From Choricystis sp. odSpoLacu1 (taxonomy: Eukaryota > Chlorophyta > Trebouxiophyceae), in contig OY253653.1 in assembly GCA_958009055.1 (NCBI GenBank), positions 806,001 through 870,000 on the forward strand: a stretch of DNA of 64,000 nucleotides. Direction: 5' to 3'. A model generated the notes under the pieces. That model did no database searches and was not told where the DNA came from. It saw only the letters and a program-made list of their open reading frames with translations. Made by a program: the position numbers and the translations under genes. Within the stretch, counting starts at the first letter, position 1. Every line of letters begins with the position of its first letter. Below are positions 44,455-55,553 of the stretch, piece by piece.

Positions 44455-45306
44455 TCACACCACCCTCACCACGCCCACCCCGTCCACTGCTGCCTCCGCG
44501 CCCGCCACCAGGGTCGCCACTGCGGCGCTCGTGCCGTGCTGCGTCAGCGTGACTCGCCTCCAGCGCGCGTCTGCAAACGGATCGCTTGATGGCAACGGGG
44601 GCGGCACGCCCGCGCACGCGGCGGCGGCCGCTGCCGCCGCCTGCGCCAACGGTTCCAGCGCCACGTCCAGGCGGGAGGAGGGGGCGGTGCCGCCCAGCCT
44701 GTCGGCCCACTCGATCAAGCAGACGCCGTCGGTGAGGGCGGCGGCCAGGCCGACGCGATCCGTGTCCAGAGCGGAGATCCCTCCCCCACTGGTGGACGCA
44801 GTTCCGCTGCCGCCATCGCGGGAGGCAGATGACACGCGGTCGCCGCCGGCGCCGCCCAGGCGGTACAGGTCAAAGTGGTGGATGGGGGGGCCTGTGTGTG
44901 GAGAGAGAGAGGGGGAAAAGGGAGGGGTGAGTGATGGTTGTTCACCCGGCCTCCCCCACACACACGCACACACGCCCTCCCATCCTTCCCTTCTCTCACC
45001 ATCCACATCATCATACACATTGTGCAGCAAGTAGGTCGGGCTCGGCACGGGGAGCTCATCGTCCCCTGCTGCCGCGCGCACAAACGCGCGCGCAAACGCG
45101 CTCTTGCCCGCCCCCACGTCGCCGTATAAGCAAACGGCCGCTGGTGTGACAGCAGCACTGGCTAGCGCAGCCGCCAGGGACGCGGTGCCTGCTTCTGACG
45201 TGATCAGGAGGGTGGTGGCACGCTGTGGCGCGGCCGACGCGGTGGCGGCGCGGCGCGGTGTGGCCAGGGCGGCCCGGCGGGCGGCTGCGGCCAGGACGAG
45301 GCGCAT
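44455..45306 (-). CDS. TsaE: tRNA t6A biosynthesis ATPase TsaE, organelle-targeted
   Basis: Minus-strand exons 45000..45306 and 44455..44891 give 247 residues. An Arg/Ala presequence (MRLVLAAAARRAALATPRR) precedes the P-loop AVCLYGDVGAGKSAFARAF, then SPTYLLHNVYDDVDG running across the junction into PPIHHFDLYRL, and DGVCLIEWADRLGG. These are the TsaE hallmarks. TsaE drives the bacterial-type t6A37 tRNA modification complex with TsaB/TsaD; eukaryotic copies act in plastids or mitochondria. The acidic/Ala C-terminal half has an insertion compared with bacterial TsaE (about 150 residues). The 108-bp intron is a multiple of three and free of stops. Confidence 0.92.
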   Translation of the reverse strand: MRLVLAAAARRAALATPRRAATASAAPQRATTLLITSEAGTASLAAALASAAVTPAAVCLYGDVGAGKSAFARAFVRAAAGDDELPVPSPTYLLHNVYDDVDGERREGWEGVCACVWGRPGEQPSLTPPFSPSLSPHTGPPIHHFDLYRLGGAGGDRVSSASRDGGSGTASTSGGGISALDTDRVGLAAALTDGVCLIEWADRLGGTAPSSRLDVALEPLAQAAAAAAAACAGVPPPLPSSDPFADARWRRVTLTQHGTSAAVATLVAGAEAAVDGVGVVRVV

Positions 45307-45575
45307 GATGTGAGAGTGTGTGGTTGCGGTGGCGTACTAGAGCGCGCTGGCCGCGCGGGCCGGGCGCCGACAGGTGAGGGGAAGAGAGTTTTTTGTGAGA
45401 AAGAAAAAACGACACATTCGTCTCCTTTTCTTCACGCGCGCAGCACTCTCCCCGCCTCTGAAAACGCGACCCCACACGCGTCGTGTGCGTGTGTGTGTGT
45501 GTGCACCGCCTCTTCACCCCGGGTGCAATCGGTGGCCGCGAGCCAGGGCTACAGCACACGCCCCAATCGCCACAC

Positions 45576-47718
45576 ATGGCTGCCAGCTCCGCCACCTCGG
45601 GCGGCAGCGTGGGCGCCCTGGCGCGCGACCTACCGGGTTACGCGATCACGCCTCCCGTGGAGGCGGTCGTGTTTGCGTGGGGTGAGCGTTGATTTTGGTG
45701 GGAGGAGGTGCCCCCGATGCGTTTTCGTCACGACGGCACCTCACAGAAAAACCCACTCCCCACACCCCCAGGCGCTGCCGAGGACGGCCAACTGGTGCGT
45801 GTGAATGTTGTGTGTTGGATTGATGCATGCCTGTGTTTTGTGTGTGGCGTGATCGACCCACACTAACACGCAAACCTTGCCCTTTTTTTTGCATCACGAC
45901 AGGGCATCGACTCCGACAGAGACGCCGTCCTGTCCCCCAAAGTGGTGGAAGCATTGCTGGGCACCCGCCTGCGCGGGCGCGAGTTCAACCGGGCGCCGTT
46001 GGTGAGTGTGTGGATTGTGGGGATGGAGACAACATATTTTTTTGAGTCCTACACACACACACAAACCCCTTCCCCCCACCTCCTCCAGGTCGCCGGCTCC
46101 CGCAACACGGTGGCCATCGATGCAGACGGCCGCCTGCTGGCGTGGGGCTGGAACGCGCGCGGCACCCTGGGCACAGGGCCCGACCGCGCCGCCGCGCGCA
46201 AACCCGTGCGCCTGCCCCCCCCAGGGGACGCCCCCCTCGTCCAGGCCGCCCTGGGAGGGTGGCACTGCCTGGCGTTGGACGAGGATGGCGCCGCCTGGGC
46301 GTGGGGAGGCAACGAGTATGGGCAGTGCGGCACAGACCCCGAGACCACGGGGCGGGACGTCGCCTCCCCGTCGCCCTGCCTGCCGCGCCTCACGTTCGCC
46401 CAAGTGTCCGCGGGCGGCATGCACTCGGTGGGGGTCACCACGGACGGCGACGTGTGGGCGTGGGGGGAGAGGTGGGGCGACTTCTCGGTGCGCGTTGACC
46501 GCGCGCCCCGCCCCCTCCCCCTGCCCGCCCCCGTCGCCAAGGTGGCGTGCGGCGCGTTCCACACGCTGGCCCTGCTAGACGATGGCCGCGTCGTGGCGTG
46601 GGGCATCAACGATTTTGGGCAGCTTGGGTCGGGAGACACGACGCCCACCACCACGCCCGCCCCCGTCCAGGGCTTGCCCCCCGCCGCCGACGTGGCGGCG
46701 GGGGGGGTGGCACTCCCTGGCCCTCACCCCCGACGGCGCCGTCTATGTGTGGGGGCGGGGCGAGTATGGGAGGCTAGGCCTCGGCGACCGCGCCGGCGCG
46801 TCGCGCCTGCGCGCGACGCGCGTCTCCTCCCTGGACGGCGTCCGCATCGTGCAAGCCTCCGCGGGCGGCACCCACACTGCCGCCCTGGCGGACGACGGCT
46901 CCCTGTACGCGTGGGGGCGGGGGTCGTTTGGGCGGCTGGGCAGCGGTGACGAGCGCGAGCGGTGCGCCCCCGCCCGCGTGCCCCTCCCCGGGGGCGGCGA
47001 CAGGTGGCGCGTGGTGGCGGTCACGTGCGGTGGCCGCCACACGGTGGCGCTGGCGGTGCCTGTGAGTGGTGGGCTGGGTGGAGGGGGCGCCATCGACCTG
47101 CGCCGCCGCTCGTCGGCCGGGGGCGCCCCCCGGCCGCCGCCGCCGCCGCCGCCCCGGTGGTCGGATGGAGGCGGGTCCACGTTGACCACGGCGGCGGCAC
47201 CGCCAGTCGGAGATCCAGTCACCCCAGCTTCTGCCGCGGGCGCGTCGCGGCCGCGCCCGCCGCCCGGCGGCGACGCCACCCCGGACGCCCCCACCTCCGC
47301 CCGCGCTCTCACGCCCCCCATCGCCCTGTCTCGCGGCGGGCGGGGCGGGTCCACCAGATCGCTGGCCGGCATGTCTGAACGGTCGTCGTTGGCGGGTGAT
47401 GGCGACGCGCCGGGCGTCGGCGCCACCCGCCGCACCACCGATGAAGACGATGAAGACGATGAAGACGATGAAGACGACACGGTGGGCGGCAGCCTGCGGT
47501 CTGGGGCGGCGGCGGGGCTGACGTCAGCGTTGGCGAGGGCGGCGCTCGACTCACAAGAGTTGGCCGACGCGACTGCCCCCCGCACCGCGGGGCAGTCCCC
47601 CCCCTCGTCGGGCGGGGCCGGCAGCCCTCCGGTGGAGAGAGGGGGGCAGAGACGGGGGGCGGCGGGCGTGCCGTCGCCCCTGGGGCGGGCCAGCAACGAG
47701 GGAGAGGAGAGAGGGTGA
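45576..47718 (+). CDS. RCC1-repeat protein, frame broken at a G run
   Basis: Exons are 45576..45681, 45772..45794 (23 nt), 45903..46001 and 46089..47718, about 618 residues. RCC1 blades are clear: NTVAIDADGRLLAWGWNARG, CLALDEDGAAWAWGGNEYGQ, GVTTDGDVWAWGE, RVVAWGINDFGQLGSGD, AVYVWGRGEYGRLGLGD and LYAWGRGSFGRLGSGDE. This is a seven-bladed propeller used as a guanine exchange factor or protein scaffold. The frame shifts by one base at the G8 run 46700-46707. The last 220 residues are Pro/Arg/Gly-rich low complexity with an EDDEDDEDD stretch from a nine-base repeat. A specific partner cannot be assigned. Confidence 0.83.
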
Positions 47719-48231
47719 GAGGGAGGGTGTGATTACAAAGTGAGCGGCGGCCTCATCAACACACCGGCCAGGGGTGTGTGGACGGTGTGCCGCCGTGCGT
47801 TTCTTTGTGGGGACGATTTTTTGGTTGACAGAGGTTTGTGTTTGTGAAAAAAAAAAGCCTTTTTTCAAGGGAGGAAGAATCGTTTGGTTGGGGGGGGGGG
47901 GGGGGGGATGCCCCCAACCGGTGTGCCGAAGGGTCAGAGAACAGAGGGGTGCGTGCGCCAGCCCGCCCAAAAAGAAACAAAAAGATGAAACGCACGCGCT
48001 TCCAAAGAGGTAAAGCAATGATGAATGGAAAAGAAACGGGCGCGCAGAAAGGGGGTGGAACGACGGCCCCCGCTGCGCGCCGGAGACGACAAAAAACAAA
48101 GAGTCAAAAAACAAAGAGAGCGTCAAAAAACCGGGGGCTGGCGCCGACAGAGCGAGGGAGCGGCAGCAACGTGGCTGGCGCGGGAGCCCAACAAACATCA
48201 AGCTCCCGCGCCACCACCCCCTCCACGCGCC
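47719..48231. other. Convergent 3' intergenic region with G18 run and hairpin
   Basis: A 513-bp gap between the RCC1 and STY kinase stops. It contains an 18-base G run (47890-47907), a duplicated caaaaaacaaagag unit near 48094-48118, and a 12-bp stem hairpin at 48176-48213. No gene was recognised; the elements may belong to the untranslated regions. Confidence 0.5.
48176..48213. repeat. 12-bp inverted repeat, 14-nt loop
   Basis: tggcgcgggagc (48176-48187) pairs exactly with gctcccgcgcca (48202-48213). It lies 19 bp beyond the stop of the minus-strand STY kinase gene, so it may form a hairpin in that 3' untranslated region. Confidence 0.75.
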
Positions 48232-50623
48232 TCACGCAGCTTGCTCAACAGGCCGCCCGCGCCACCGCCGCCGCCCCCCCCGCCACCCCGCGTCGTACCT
48301 GGCGGCACGTGCCGCCAGGTACAGCGCCTCCATCGTCCCTTTCAGCTCGTCAAACGAGGGGCGGGACGAGGGGTCGCGATCCCAGCAGGCCGCCATGACG
48401 GCGGCCAGGTCGGCGGGGGTGCCCGGCGGGATCGGCGGGCGCAACCCTTTCTGGACGACCCCCACCGCGGCTTGGAGGGGGGTCATCGTGTCGTACGGCA
48501 CCCTCGCCGTCAGCAGCTCCCACACGAGCACGCCGTACGAGTAGATGTCCGCTTTCTCGGTGTAGGGCGTGTGCTCAATGACTTCGGGCGCCATCCAGCG
48601 GTAGGTGCCCGTCTCGGCCGTCATCACGCCGCTCGTGTCGAGCAGGCGCGCCACCCCAAAATCAGCGATCTTGACACACCCCGCATCGTCGAGCAACAGG
48701 TTGGCCGCTTTGAGGTCGCGGTGCACGACGCGCCGCTTGTGCAGGTAGTCCATGCCGCGCGCCACTTCGGCCGCCATCTTGAGGGCGGCGGGCAGGCGCG
48801 GCGCGCCGTGGCGCCGCATCCAGTCAAAGACGGAGCCACCGCGCAGAAACTCGAACACGATGCACAGGTTGGGGGGGCGGGTGCACGCCCCAATGAACTG
48901 GACCACGTTGCGGTGCCTCACTTTGCGCATGATGGCGACTTCTTGCGCGAACTCGGCGACCGCGGCCGCGTCGGTGGCCACGCCGCGCAACACTTTGACC
49001 GCCACCTCTGCCCCACAGTACACGCCCCGGTACAGGTCGCCAAAGGCGCCGCTGGCGACGCGTTCGTGGCAGACGACGTCGTCGGCGCCCAGCTCAAAGT
49101 CGTCGGGGGGGAGGGGGAGGGCGGAGGCGGGGACGCCGGGGCGCGCGCCGGCGACCGACCCCGAGGCGGCACGGGCGGGGGAGGAGGAGGCGTCAATCGC
49201 GTCAGCGCCATCAGAGGGTGCGGTGGCGAGGGGGGGGGGCAGTTGTTGGAGCCTGTCTGACAGCACGTCCTCCAACTCGTCCGGCGCGTCGGGCGTGCCG
49301 CCCCACCCGTTGACCACAAACAAGTCCAGCGAGAACCCGTCCGCCGTGTTGAAGGCGTGGGCTTCCGCTATGTTGAGGCCGACGTCGCCCAGGGCTTCGG
49401 AGAGGCGGGAGAGGAGTTTCGGCGCGTCGACGGAAGCCACCGTGATTTCGTAAAACGCGGCCTCGGGCGGGGGGGCGGACGAGGGGGCGCGGTCGGCGTC
49501 GGCTTCCAGGACGAGGGCCTGTGTGGAGTGCGTGTGGTGTGTGGGGAGAGAGAGTGTGGGCAAACGTTGGTTGGGCGGCGTGCGGGACACGAGTCCCGAG
49601 TGTGCTGCGTCAGCGTTCAGCGGTCGACGGCGAATAAACGAAAAGGTGTGCGCGCGACGACGAGCCGCCTCTTGCCGCCCCCCCCGCGGGCCCAGCACGC
49701 CCTCACCACCGCGGTCGCCTCCCCGACAGCCAGGGTGCGAGTTGCCAGCTTGCCAATGGGACAGCAGGCACACACAGAGGCCGCCCACACCGTCCCCCAG
49801 CCTCACGCCGCTGCCCCTCCTGCCACCATGTGCCGCCTGTTGTTTCACGCACCTGCAAATTGGGGGACGACCCAAACGCCGGCCTCGGCAGCCCCCTCCA
49901 ACCCACCGCCCGCCCCGACAGCGCCGCCGCTTCAGACAGCAGCGACTCGGACGCGGAGAACGAGGGCGCGCGCGCCATGGCGGTGGCGGCCGTTGTCGAA
50001 GACGGCGCGGGCGCGACGTCGACGGGCCGCACTTGGAACGACACGGCGGACGGGTCGGCGCGGGCCGAGTCCAGCAGGCGCTTGTGGTTGAGGACGTCCA
50101 GGGAGGCGAGGTTGACGTCGAGGGCGTAGCTGGGGGGGAGGGGAAGAGAGGGTGGCGTCGATGCAGAGGCTCGCTTCGACGCTTGCCCGCGCGGGTTGCC
50201 TTGTCGCGCCGCCTTCCAGCCCCCGGCCTGGTCGCCCAGCCTCCCGCCCTTGCGCACAGGCTCAGTGGGTCAGCCACCGCGTCGGGAGGCAGGGTGGGAC
50301 GGAGACGGGCGCCCAGGCGGGGCGGCGCGGGGGGGGGCAGGCAAGGCACACACGCGCTGAGGGTTCCCCGTTCCCCCGTGTTTTGACGCGCCGGCGGCAC
50401 ACGCGCCCCCTCCAACCCACGCTCACCGACTCGGTAGCAGCCTGAAGTGGTCCTTGATGGCGGCCGCCACGCCGGGCGCGTCCACGTCCAGGCCGCCGCG
50501 CTCGCGCAGCGACCGGATGAACGCGTCTGCTATCTCGGTCTTGGACGCGCGCCGCGTGTGCACGGAGGGGGCGGCGCCCCCTCCGACGCCGGCGTGGGCG
50601 GCTGGGGAGCCGGCCACCAGCAT
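48232..50623 (-). CDS. ACT-domain Raf-like protein kinase (STY8/17/46 type)
   Basis: Minus-strand exons 50427..50623, 49853..50129 and 48232..49518 give 586 residues with all phases closed. The N-terminal part reads SKTEIADAFIRSLRERGG and, across the first junction, LPSRYALDVNLASLDVLNHK. Then an ACT domain (YEITVASVDAPKLLSRLSEA, GLNIAEAHAFNTADGFSLD). The kinase has ASGAFGDLYRGVYCG, VAVKVL (Lys near residue 333), VVHRDLKAANLLL, DFGVARLL and GTYRWMAPEVIEH. In Arabidopsis, STY8, STY17 and STY46 phosphorylate chloroplast transit peptides in the cytosol. This combination is green-lineage specific. A 28-bp palindrome sits in the last coding stretch. Confidence 0.94.
48295..48322. repeat. 28-bp perfect palindrome centred on CACGTG
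   Basis: gtacctggcggcac (48295-48308) is followed with no spacer by its exact reverse complement (48309-48322). It lies inside the STY kinase coding sequence, encoding part of YLAARAARYD. The centre is a G-box core. Confidence 0.9.
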
Positions 50624-50866
50624 GGTGGGGGGAGAGGGTGGGGTGGGGAGGGCGAACCCTTTCACGCCATGAGGCAAGGGAACAGAGTGACAAAACATCG
50701 TCGCGTCGAGCAGACCACCCTCTCTCTCCCTCTCACTCTCTCCTGGCGAGCGACACACGCGTTTTCCTCTGGGCATATTCCGGTCACAGCAACAAAAAAA
50801 ACACATAACATGAAAAAGCACAAAACACAAAACACAAAGAGCTGGGGGCGACTCCTTTTCCCTCCA

Positions 50867-53650
50867 TCACTCGCCAAACCGCGCGCGCAGCAGAGGCGCG
50901 GGCAGCAACGCCGCCGCGTCGCTCCACGCGCGCTCCACCAGCAGCGCGGCCCCGGGTCCCACATATGCAGCGGCCAGGCACGCGTGCTCAAGCGGCAACG
51001 GCCTCGGGTTGGCACCCGCGGGAGCGGGAGTCGCCCCCCCGCGCGCCGTGCGCCGCCGCTTGGGCGCCGGCGCGGCGGGGGGGGGGCGTGCGCGGCGTGC
51101 CCAAGTCGGCGGCGCACAGGGCCGCGGGCGTGCACACCAGCACCCGGCGGGAGCCGGGGGAGGGGCAGGTGGAGAGACCGACGGCTGCACCGGGGAGGGG
51201 GGGGCAGGGACGGAGGCGCGCCGCCGCGCGCGGGGGCGCGCCGCCGCGGCGCGCGCTGGTGTCTTCTCCATCCCCCGCCCACGCAACCGGCGCCCGCGAC
51301 GCCACGTCAAAGGCGGCGATGCCGCCACCCGCGGTCAGCAGGAGCAGGGCGCCGGAGGCATCGAACGCGGCGGCGGCGAGGGGGCCGCCGGTCGGGGGGC
51401 GGGGCGGGCGCCACACAGCTGTCAGTGCGGCCAGATCAAACACGGAGACCCCCGCGGGGCCGTGCACAGCGGCCCAGCGACCGCAGGGGGAGGCGACGAC
51501 AGCGGTGGCGGGGGAGGAGAGTGCGTCCAGGGAGGTGGGGGGTGGGGGGGGGAGGGGCACCCGGGGCGCCACCGCTCGCGCGCTGCGCGCGCACCGGCGG
51601 CGGCGGCGCCAGCGCGGCGGCGACAGTCGGCGGCCCCGCCGCCCCGATGTCCACGACGACGAGGCCGCCGTCGGGGGAGGCGATGAGGAGGCGGTCGGAC
51701 GCGGGCGTGAAGGCCAGGCCGGCGGCGGGGGGGGACGGAGGGGGGGAGGCGCGTGCGCACGACGCGCGCAGAGGCGTTGTCATCACCATCCACCACCACC
51801 ACCTCGAACAACGCGGTGCGCGCCGCCGTGGCCAGCGCGATCCAGCGACCACCCGCCCCCACGGCGGCAGCGGCGGCGTGCCCTGGGCCGGAGAGCGTGA
51901 CGCGCGCAGCGCGCGGTCGGGGGGGCCACCACGTCCACTGGCGCCCCTTCCGCCCACCCCCACCCCGACGCCCGGGAGGCAGCATCACCCCTGCGTGCGG
52001 GCACGCCCAGCGCGTACAGGTCGGCGGTGCGGCGTTGCACGGTGAGCAGGGCGGGCGGGGTGGCGGGGGAGGTGGGGGGAGAGGGCGCGACACACACGGT
52101 CGGCGCTTGCGGCGCGCGGCACGCGCGCGCGGGGTGCGCCCTCCCAAAGTCGGGCACGCCGTGCACGACGACGTGGGCATCGTTGCCGCCAGAGGCAAGG
52201 AGGGCGGGCGGGGTGGGCGCCCCGCGGCCGCCGGCCCCCGCGCGGGGAGGGGGCGGCGGCACGAGCGCGAGCGCGCGCGCGCGTCGCGGCCGCCGTGCGG
52301 CGCGCGAAAGGGGCCCTCACTCCACCCCCCGTTGGTGGGTGTGGGGGCGGCGCCGCCATCCACCGCAGCAGTGTCACTGGTCGTGCACACGAATGATGCC
52401 ACCCGCCCGTCCGCGCCCGCGGAGAAGAGGGAGGGGCCTGCGGGCGCGGCGCCGCGGCGCGGCCGAGGGGCGGCCGCCAGGGCCAGCACGTCCCCTCCGT
52501 GCGCCCCCCGAAACGACGCGACAGGCGTGCCATGCTCCGCGTCCCACAGCCGCACGGCGCCGCCACCATCCCCGGTGGCGATGGTGCCGTCCGGGAGGAC
52601 GGCCACGCACCAGACGGGGGCGCCCGCGCCCGCGTCGGCGCGGAAAAGCTCGCGCCCCGCGCGTGGAGGCGCGTGCCACGCCGCTCCCCACCCCACGCCC
52701 CACGTCCCACGCGCGCAGCACGCCGTCCGCGTGCCCGGTGACAATGGCACGGCCACCCGGGTGCCAGGCGACGCAGAGGGCGCGGTCGGGGGCGCGGGGC
52801 AGGGCGGCGGTGAGGGTGAGGTGGGGGGGGGTCGCTGGTGCCGCCACCCTCCACCTCGAATAGGCGCACGCCGCCATCGTCACAGGCAGCCGCCAGGCGG
52901 TCGCCGTCGGGGGAAACGGCCAGCCCCCACACCGCGCCCCCGCCGGAGGCAGTCGTGGAGGCGGGGGACCGGGTGGAGAGGGACCACAGGGTGAGGGCGC
53001 CGTCGAGGCCACCCGACACGAGGGCGGGGGGCGGGGGAGGCGGAGGCAGGGCCGCCGCCTCCCCGCCCGCCGTGCCTGGCGCGGCGGGTGGCGTCACCCA
53101 GGCCAGAGACGTGAGGCAGGCGCCGTCGCGGCCGGGTATGCGCTGTGTGCATGGGTTTTGGGGGGGGGGGGAGGATGAGCGCTGTTTTCGCGTTGAGACC
53201 GCTCACGCGCGCTCGCATCAACCGCCCTCTCTCTCTCTGGAGACTCAGACAAGGCTGAATAAAATTGTGGTTGTCTGCACGAGTGGAGCAAGCCCCTCGG
53301 ATCCAGAATTTGATGGTACGTGTGTGTCATCATCGTCGCCAAAGAGCAAGGGTGGGAAGCGGGCCGGCCGAAACGCATGTGGAGCCGCCGCGGTCGGCTC
53401 TCAATTGCGACGTCTCTCCCCCCCTCCTCCTCTCCTCCACCAAAAACCACACCACACTCACCGCCACACACGCCCACGTCTCCGTGTCCAGCAGCTCCAG
53501 GCCGCCGTCATCGCGGGCGGCGGCCAGGGCGGTGCCGTCGCGGGTTGCAGCCAGCGCGACGACGGGGGCGGGCGCCCACGCCACGAAGCGGGCGCGGTGC
53601 AGGGTTACAAGGCCGGCGCCGTCGGCGGAGCGTCGACTGGTGGCCGGCAT
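50867..53650 (-). CDS. UTP4: UTP4/Cirhin WD-repeat SSU processome protein, many frame breaks
   Basis: Minus-strand exons 53462..53650 and 50867..53142, about 820 residues if frames are joined. UTP4 identity rests on RARFVAWAPAPVVALAATRD, RIPGRDGACLTSLAWV, ALVSGGLDGALTLWSL, WCVAVLPDGTIATGDGGGAV, HGGDVLALAAAP, LFSAGADGRVASFVCT and the C-terminal AAYVGPGAALLVERAWSDAA leading to PAPLLRARFGE, all in family order. UTP4 is part of the t-UTP/UtpA complex that binds nascent pre-rRNA. About seven one-base breaks occur, at 52823-52831, 52660-52700, 52270-52283, 51917-51923, 51727-51746, 51544-51552 and 51077-51086, nearly all G/C runs or CG repeats. Every domain is otherwise intact. Confidence 0.8.
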
Positions 53651-53816
53651 GTTTTTTTGGGAGGGAGGAGGCTGGGAGGAACACACAGCCGCGGCCCCAC
53701 ACTAGCGTTTTTGAGGAGTATGAACAGAAAAAAACGACGGCAGCGCTTGCAGCAACTCAATCCTTTTTCTTTGTGTTTCGCCCCTCCCAACACCACAGAA
53801 CCCCCCTCTGCCAATC

Positions 53817-55244
53817 ATGACGCGCTCGCGCGCTCTGTCCCACCTGCTGCGCACCGCGACCGCCCTGGGCGGGCGGTCGCTGTCCGCCGCGGCCGCCGCG
53901 GCCGCCGCGCCGCCGCGCAAGGTGGCCGTCCTGGGGGCGGCGGGCGGCATCGGCCAGCCGCTGGGGCTGCTTATGAAGGTGAGTGGAAGGGAGAGAGAGG
54001 TGTGGGGAGGGAAAGCAGCCCGCAGCACGCTGCCGATCGTTGCGCCGGCCGCCGCGCGCGCAATGGGGGCTGGACCCGAGCATATCCCTCTCGGCCGCAC
54101 CTCCCTCGCCTCCCTCACACACCGCCTCTCCACACCCACCACACAGATCAACCCCTACGTCTCCGAGCTGGCGCTGTACGACATTGCGGGCACGCCGGGT
54201 GTCGCGGCCGACCTGTCCCACATCAACACCAAGGCAGTGGTCAAGGTGAGCAAAGAAAAGGGGAAATCGGGGGTCGAATTGGGTTTTTTTTTTCAGACGC
54301 GCGCCCGTCTTCACATGCAGAGCGTCTGTAGCTCTGTTCAAGGGGGGTAGGGCGGGGTGAGGGAGGCAGGCAGAGACGCCACGCACAAGACGAGCAGCGG
54401 GGCACTCGAGCGCGCCCTGTTTAGGTTTTTTTTTCGCTCACCCTCTCCACACACCCTCTCCCCACAGGGCTACGCCGGCCCCGACGAGCTGCACGCCGCC
54501 CTCAAGGACGCGGACGTCGTCATCATCCCGGCGGGCGTGCCCCGCAAGCCGGGGATGACGCGGGACGATCTGTTCAAAATCAACGCTGGGATTGTTAAAG
54601 ACCTCATCTCTGCCGCCGCCGACGCGTGCCCCAAAGCCCTGCTCAACGTCATCTCCAACCCCGTCAACTCGACGGTGCCCATTGCGGCTGAAGTGCTGAA
54701 AGCCAAGGGCGTGTACGACCCCAAGCGGCTGTTTGGTGTGACGACGCTGGACGTCGTGCGCGCGCGCACGTTCTACGCTGGCGCCACCGGCGCCGACGTC
54801 AAGTCCGTGGAAGTCCCCGTCGTGGGCGGCCACGCGGGCGTCACCATTCTGCCCCTGTTCTCGCAGGCCACCCCCTTCAAAGACTTGGGCGACAAACTGG
54901 TGCCGCTCACCCAGCGCACCCAGGACGGCGGCACCGAGGTTGTGACCGCCAAAGCCGGCAAAGGCTCCGCCACGCTGTCCATGGCGTACGCGGGCGCTCT
55001 CTTCGCCGACGCCTGCCTGCGCGGCCTCAACGGTGAAGCCGGCGTCGTGGAGTGCACGTTTGTGGAGTCGAACGTCACGTCCGCCCCCTTCTTCGCGTCC
55101 AAGGTGCGCCTCGGCACTGAAGGCGTCGCCGAAGTCCTGGGCCTCGGCACCCTGTCCGCCCACGAGCAGGCGGGCCTGGAGGCGCTGCTGCCCGAGCTGC
55201 ACGAGTCGATCGAGAAGGGCATCAAGTTTGTGCGTGAAGGGTGA
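53817..55244 (+). CDS. MDH: NAD-dependent malate dehydrogenase, mitochondrial type
   Basis: Exons 53817..53978, 54147..54245 and 54468..55244 give 345 residues. A mitochondrial-type presequence ([20 protein letters not shown]) precedes [20 protein letters not shown] (NAD fold), [20 protein letters not shown] (active-site loop), [17 protein letters not shown] and [18 protein letters not shown] (catalytic His). It interconverts malate and oxaloacetate and, in green cells, supports photorespiration together with the glycine decarboxylase coded 26 kb away. A glyoxysomal or plastid location is possible since related isoforms share this core. It is head to head with UTP4, 166 bp away. Confidence 0.95.
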
Positions 55245-55553
55245 TGAGGAGAGGAGGAGAGTGGAAAGGGCGGTGACATAAAAACAAAAAAGGTGTGAAA
55301 AACCCCCAACAAAACCAAAGGATACAAACAACCACAACTCTCTCAAAGCCACAACACGTGGTGTGTGAGCGCGATAGCGGAGGAGAGGGGGACGCCTGGG
55401 CCTGAGCGAAAGTCGTTGGGCACGATGAGGACGCGTTCTTCGTCGTCTGGGTGGGAGTTCATGATGACAGGGAGGAGGAGAAGGGGAAAAATGACGAGGC
55501 CGCTGTGAGCTAGCAACAAAAAAACTAATCGAAAAAAGAAAGCTATCACTCTC
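55245..55553. other. Intergenic, possible extra 3' exon of the DMT transporter
   Basis: This gap holds one open minus-strand stretch ending at 55343 that encodes MNSHPDDEERVLIVPNDF and ends HHVLWL, with GC-biased third positions. A 55-nt T-rich segment (55503-55557) with GTGAGA and CTCACAG ends lies between it and the transporter and is in phase, so it could be a spliced C-terminal extension. The rest is untranslated sequence. Confidence 0.3.

Noticed and set aside
47890..47907. G18 run as a quadruplex regulatory element
   Set aside because: A single homopolymer in a convergent untranslated region; its length is probably unreliable and nothing ties it to regulation.
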